A stretch of 6,092 nt of DNA, from contig JAICTU010000523.1 in assembly GCA_025936205.1 (NCBI GenBank), forward strand, positions 1 through 6,092, written 5' to 3'. The DNA comes from Polyangiaceae bacterium. GTDB taxonomy: Bacteria; Myxococcota; Polyangia; Polyangiales; Polyangiaceae. Positions 4,312 through 6,092 of the stretch are shown here, one piece after another. The first letter of the stretch is position 1. Every line of letters starts with the position of its first letter. Position numbers and translations under genes: made by a program. The notes beneath the pieces were generated by a model that saw nothing but the letters and a program-made list of their open reading frames with translations, did no database searches and was not told the DNA's origin.

Positions 4312-6092
4312 TCAGACTCGAGCCGAGTAGATCTTGTCGGGGTTCACGCCCAAGACCTGGATCGCCTGGGCGACGAACTTCGCATCGAGCTTGCCATCTG
4401 CGTGCAGCGCGGACAGCGCAGCCGCCGCGATACACTCGGCGTCGACCTCGAAGTGACGGCGCAGAGCTTCGCGCGTGTCACTCATGCCGAAGCCGTCGGT
4501 GCCGAGCGGCACGTAGCGCCCGGGGATCCAGCGCGCCACCTGATCCTGCACCAGCGTCATGTAGTCGCTCGCGGCGATGAACGGGCCCTGGACGCCGTTG
4601 AGCAGACGCGTGAGGTACGGCACCTGCTGCTCGCGCTCGGGATGCAGGCGGTTCTCACGCTCGCACGCCAGCGCCTCGCGCCGCAGCTGCTGGTAGCTGG
4701 TCACAGCCCAGACGTCCGCCGCGACATCAAAGCGCTCAGCCAAGATCTCCTGCGCGCGCAGCACCTGCAGCATGATGCAGCCGCTGCCGAACAGCTGGAC
4801 CTTGTGCTTGCCCGGCTTGGGGCTGTCAGCGTACTTGTAGATGCCCTTTACGATGCCTTCGCTGACCTTGGCGACCGCTGCCTCGCCCTCCGCCGGTAAG
4901 GGGGGCATGGCGTAGTTCTCGTTCTGCAGCGTGATGTAGTAATAGATGTTCTCCTCGCGCTCGAACATGCGCGAGAGGCCGTCCTGGATGATCGTCGCCA
5001 GCTCGTACGCGAACGAGATGTCGTAGGACAGCACGCTGGGGTACGTGGCGGCCAGCAGATGGCTATGGCCGTCTTCGTGCTGCAGCCCTTCGCCGTTCAG
5101 CGTGGTGCGGCCCGCCGTGCCGCCCAGCACGAAGCCGCGGCCCATCGAGTCGCCCAGCGCCCAGAATTGGTCGCCCGTGCGCTGGAAGCCGAACATCGAG
5201 TAGAAGATGTAGAACGGGATCATCGGCTCACCGATGGTCGCGTAGGAGGTCGCGGCGGCAGTGAACGAAGCGGTGGAACCGGCCTCGTTGATGCCCTCTT
5301 CGAGCACCTGACCGTCCTTGGCCTCTCGGTAGTAGAGCAAGCGACCCTTATCCACGGGCTCGTACAGCTGGCCCTTGGAGGAGTAGATGCCGACCTGGCT
5401 GAACAGCGCGTCCATACCGAAGGTACGGGCCTCGTCCGGAATGATCGGCACGACACGGCGCCCGACGTTCGGATCGCGCATCAGCTTCGAGAGCATGCGA
5501 GCGAAGACCATCGTGGTCGATGCTTCGCCCTTCTTCATGCCGGCTTTGAACTCTTCGTAGAGCTTCGCCGAGGGCAACTCGAGCTTGACCGAAGGCCGGC
5601 CCTTGCGCTTGGGCACGGAGCCGCCAAGCGCACGCCGATGCTCGAGCATGTACTTGACCTCCGGGCTGTCCATGCCCGGATGATAGAAGGGCGCGTCCTG
5701 GAGCTGATCATCGGGGATGGGCAAGCCGAACTGATCGCGGAAGGCCTTGATCTCCTCGAGCTCCATCTCCTTCTTCTGATGGGTAGTGTTGGCGCCCTCG
5801 AACGCCTCACCCAGGCTCCAGCCCTTGACGGTGTGCGCCAAGATGACGGTGGGCTTGCCGTTCTTCTCGTGCACGGCGCGGTGATACGCGGCGTAAATCT
5901 TCTGCGGAGTATGCCCACCGCGACGCAGCTTGGTGATGGCCTGATCATCGAGCGAGCTGACCAGCTCGAGCAAACGCGGATCGGTGCCGAACAGATGCTG
6001 CCGGATGTAATCGGCGGACGCGGTCGTGTAGCGCTGGTACTCGCCGTCGACGACCTCGTTCATGCGGCGCACGAGCACCCCGTGCTCGTCCC
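4312..6092 (-). CDS. aceE: Pyruvate dehydrogenase E1 component, homodimeric type, N-terminal third outside window
   Basis: AceE is the thiamine-diphosphate enzyme that decarboxylates pyruvate and transfers the acetyl group to the lipoyl domains of E2, feeding acetyl-CoA to the TCA cycle. About 597 residues are visible, matching roughly residue 290 to the end of the 887-residue E. coli protein with no large gaps. Conserved blocks include RMNEVVDGEYQ, GGHTPQKIYAA (His codon 5911-5913, equivalent to E. coli His407), VILAHTVKG, DEARTFGMDALF, EGINEAG (Glu codon 5284-5286, equivalent to catalytic Glu571 that activates ThDP), MFGFQRTGD, GEGLQHEDGHSH (about 5056-5090, includes the His640 equivalent) and LGTDGFGMSDTREALRRHFEVD, here cited for GTDGFG and HFEVDA. 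The GDG...NN ThDP-binding motif lies before the visible part. The gene ends with an intact stop; no aceF follows. Identity is very secure. Confidence 0.97.
   Translation of the reverse strand, partial: DEHGVLVRRMNEVVDGEYQRYTTASADYIRQHLFGTDPRLLELVSSLDDQAITKLRRGGHTPQKIYAAYHRAVHEKNGKPTVILAHTVKGWSLGEAFEGANTTHQKKEMELEEIKAFRDQFGLPIPDDQLQDAPFYHPGMDSPEVKYMLEHRRALGGSVPKRKGRPSVKLELPSAKLYEEFKAGMKKGEASTTMVFARMLSKLMRDPNVGRRVVPIIPDEARTFGMDALFSQVGIYSSKGQLYEPVDKGRLLYYREAKDGQVLEEGINEAGSTASFTAAATSYATIGEPMIPFYIFYSMFGFQRTGDQFWALGDSMGRGFVLGGTAGRTTLNGEGLQHEDGHSHLLAATYPSVLSYDISFAYELATIIQDGLSRMFEREENIYYYITLQNENYAMPPLPAEGEAAVAKVSEGIVKGIYKYADSPKPGKHKVQLFGSGCIMLQVLRAQEILAERFDVAADVWAVTSYQQLRREALACERENRLHPEREQQVPYLTRLLNGVQGPFIAASDYMTLVQDQVARWIPGRYVPLGTDGFGMSDTREALRRHFEVDAECIAAAALSALHADGKLDAKFVAQAIQVLGVNPDKIYSARV

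Overview
The window is a high-GC bacterial chromosome segment with five protein genes, two of them cut by the window edges. It looks like ordinary core genome: there is no insertion sequence, phage gene, CRISPR array, tRNA or rRNA. The GC-rich codon use, a NuoB of the 'SLF..PF.TACCGMEFM' kind, a long single-chain AceE and an unrecognised TPR protein fit a deltaproteobacterial or myxobacterial (Myxococcota-like) source. That assignment is inference from memory of families, not a search result.

Left part, minus strand. nuoB (3' end missing) and nuoA are the first genes of a complex I (NADH-quinone oxidoreductase) operon running off the left edge. nuoA and nuoB overlap if nuoB uses its better-supported upstream start. 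A 336-bp gap precedes nuoA. It holds a good sigma-70-type promoter pointing at nuoA (TTGACA, 17 bp, TATCAA), a perfect 15-bp palindrome covering the -35 box, and a roughly 170-nt leader with several hairpins. Upstream on the same strand is a 365-residue protein with C-terminal TPR-like repeats and an N-terminal half I cannot assign.

Middle, plus strand. A 105-bp divergent region with GAAC/GTTC inverted repeats separates the TPR gene from mutY, the adenine glycosylase that removes A opposite 8-oxoguanine. MutY has an unusual Pro/Ala/Arg-rich N-terminal extension of about 75 residues. Its stop codon overlaps (ATGA) the start of a membrane-anchored SRPBCC-fold protein, so the two are probably co-translated.

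Right part, minus strand. The C-terminal two thirds of aceE (homodimeric pyruvate dehydrogenase E1) converge on the SRPBCC gene across only 27 bp. No aceF follows aceE, unlike the classical pdhR-aceE-aceF-lpd order.

Functionally the genes touch central aerobic energy metabolism (pyruvate to acetyl-CoA to NADH, then complex I) and repair of oxidative DNA damage, but only nuoA-nuoB and mutY-SRPBCC have real operon evidence. I did not find a clear new biological system. The best candidates for something undescribed are the N-terminal region of the TPR protein and the palindrome-controlled nuo promoter.
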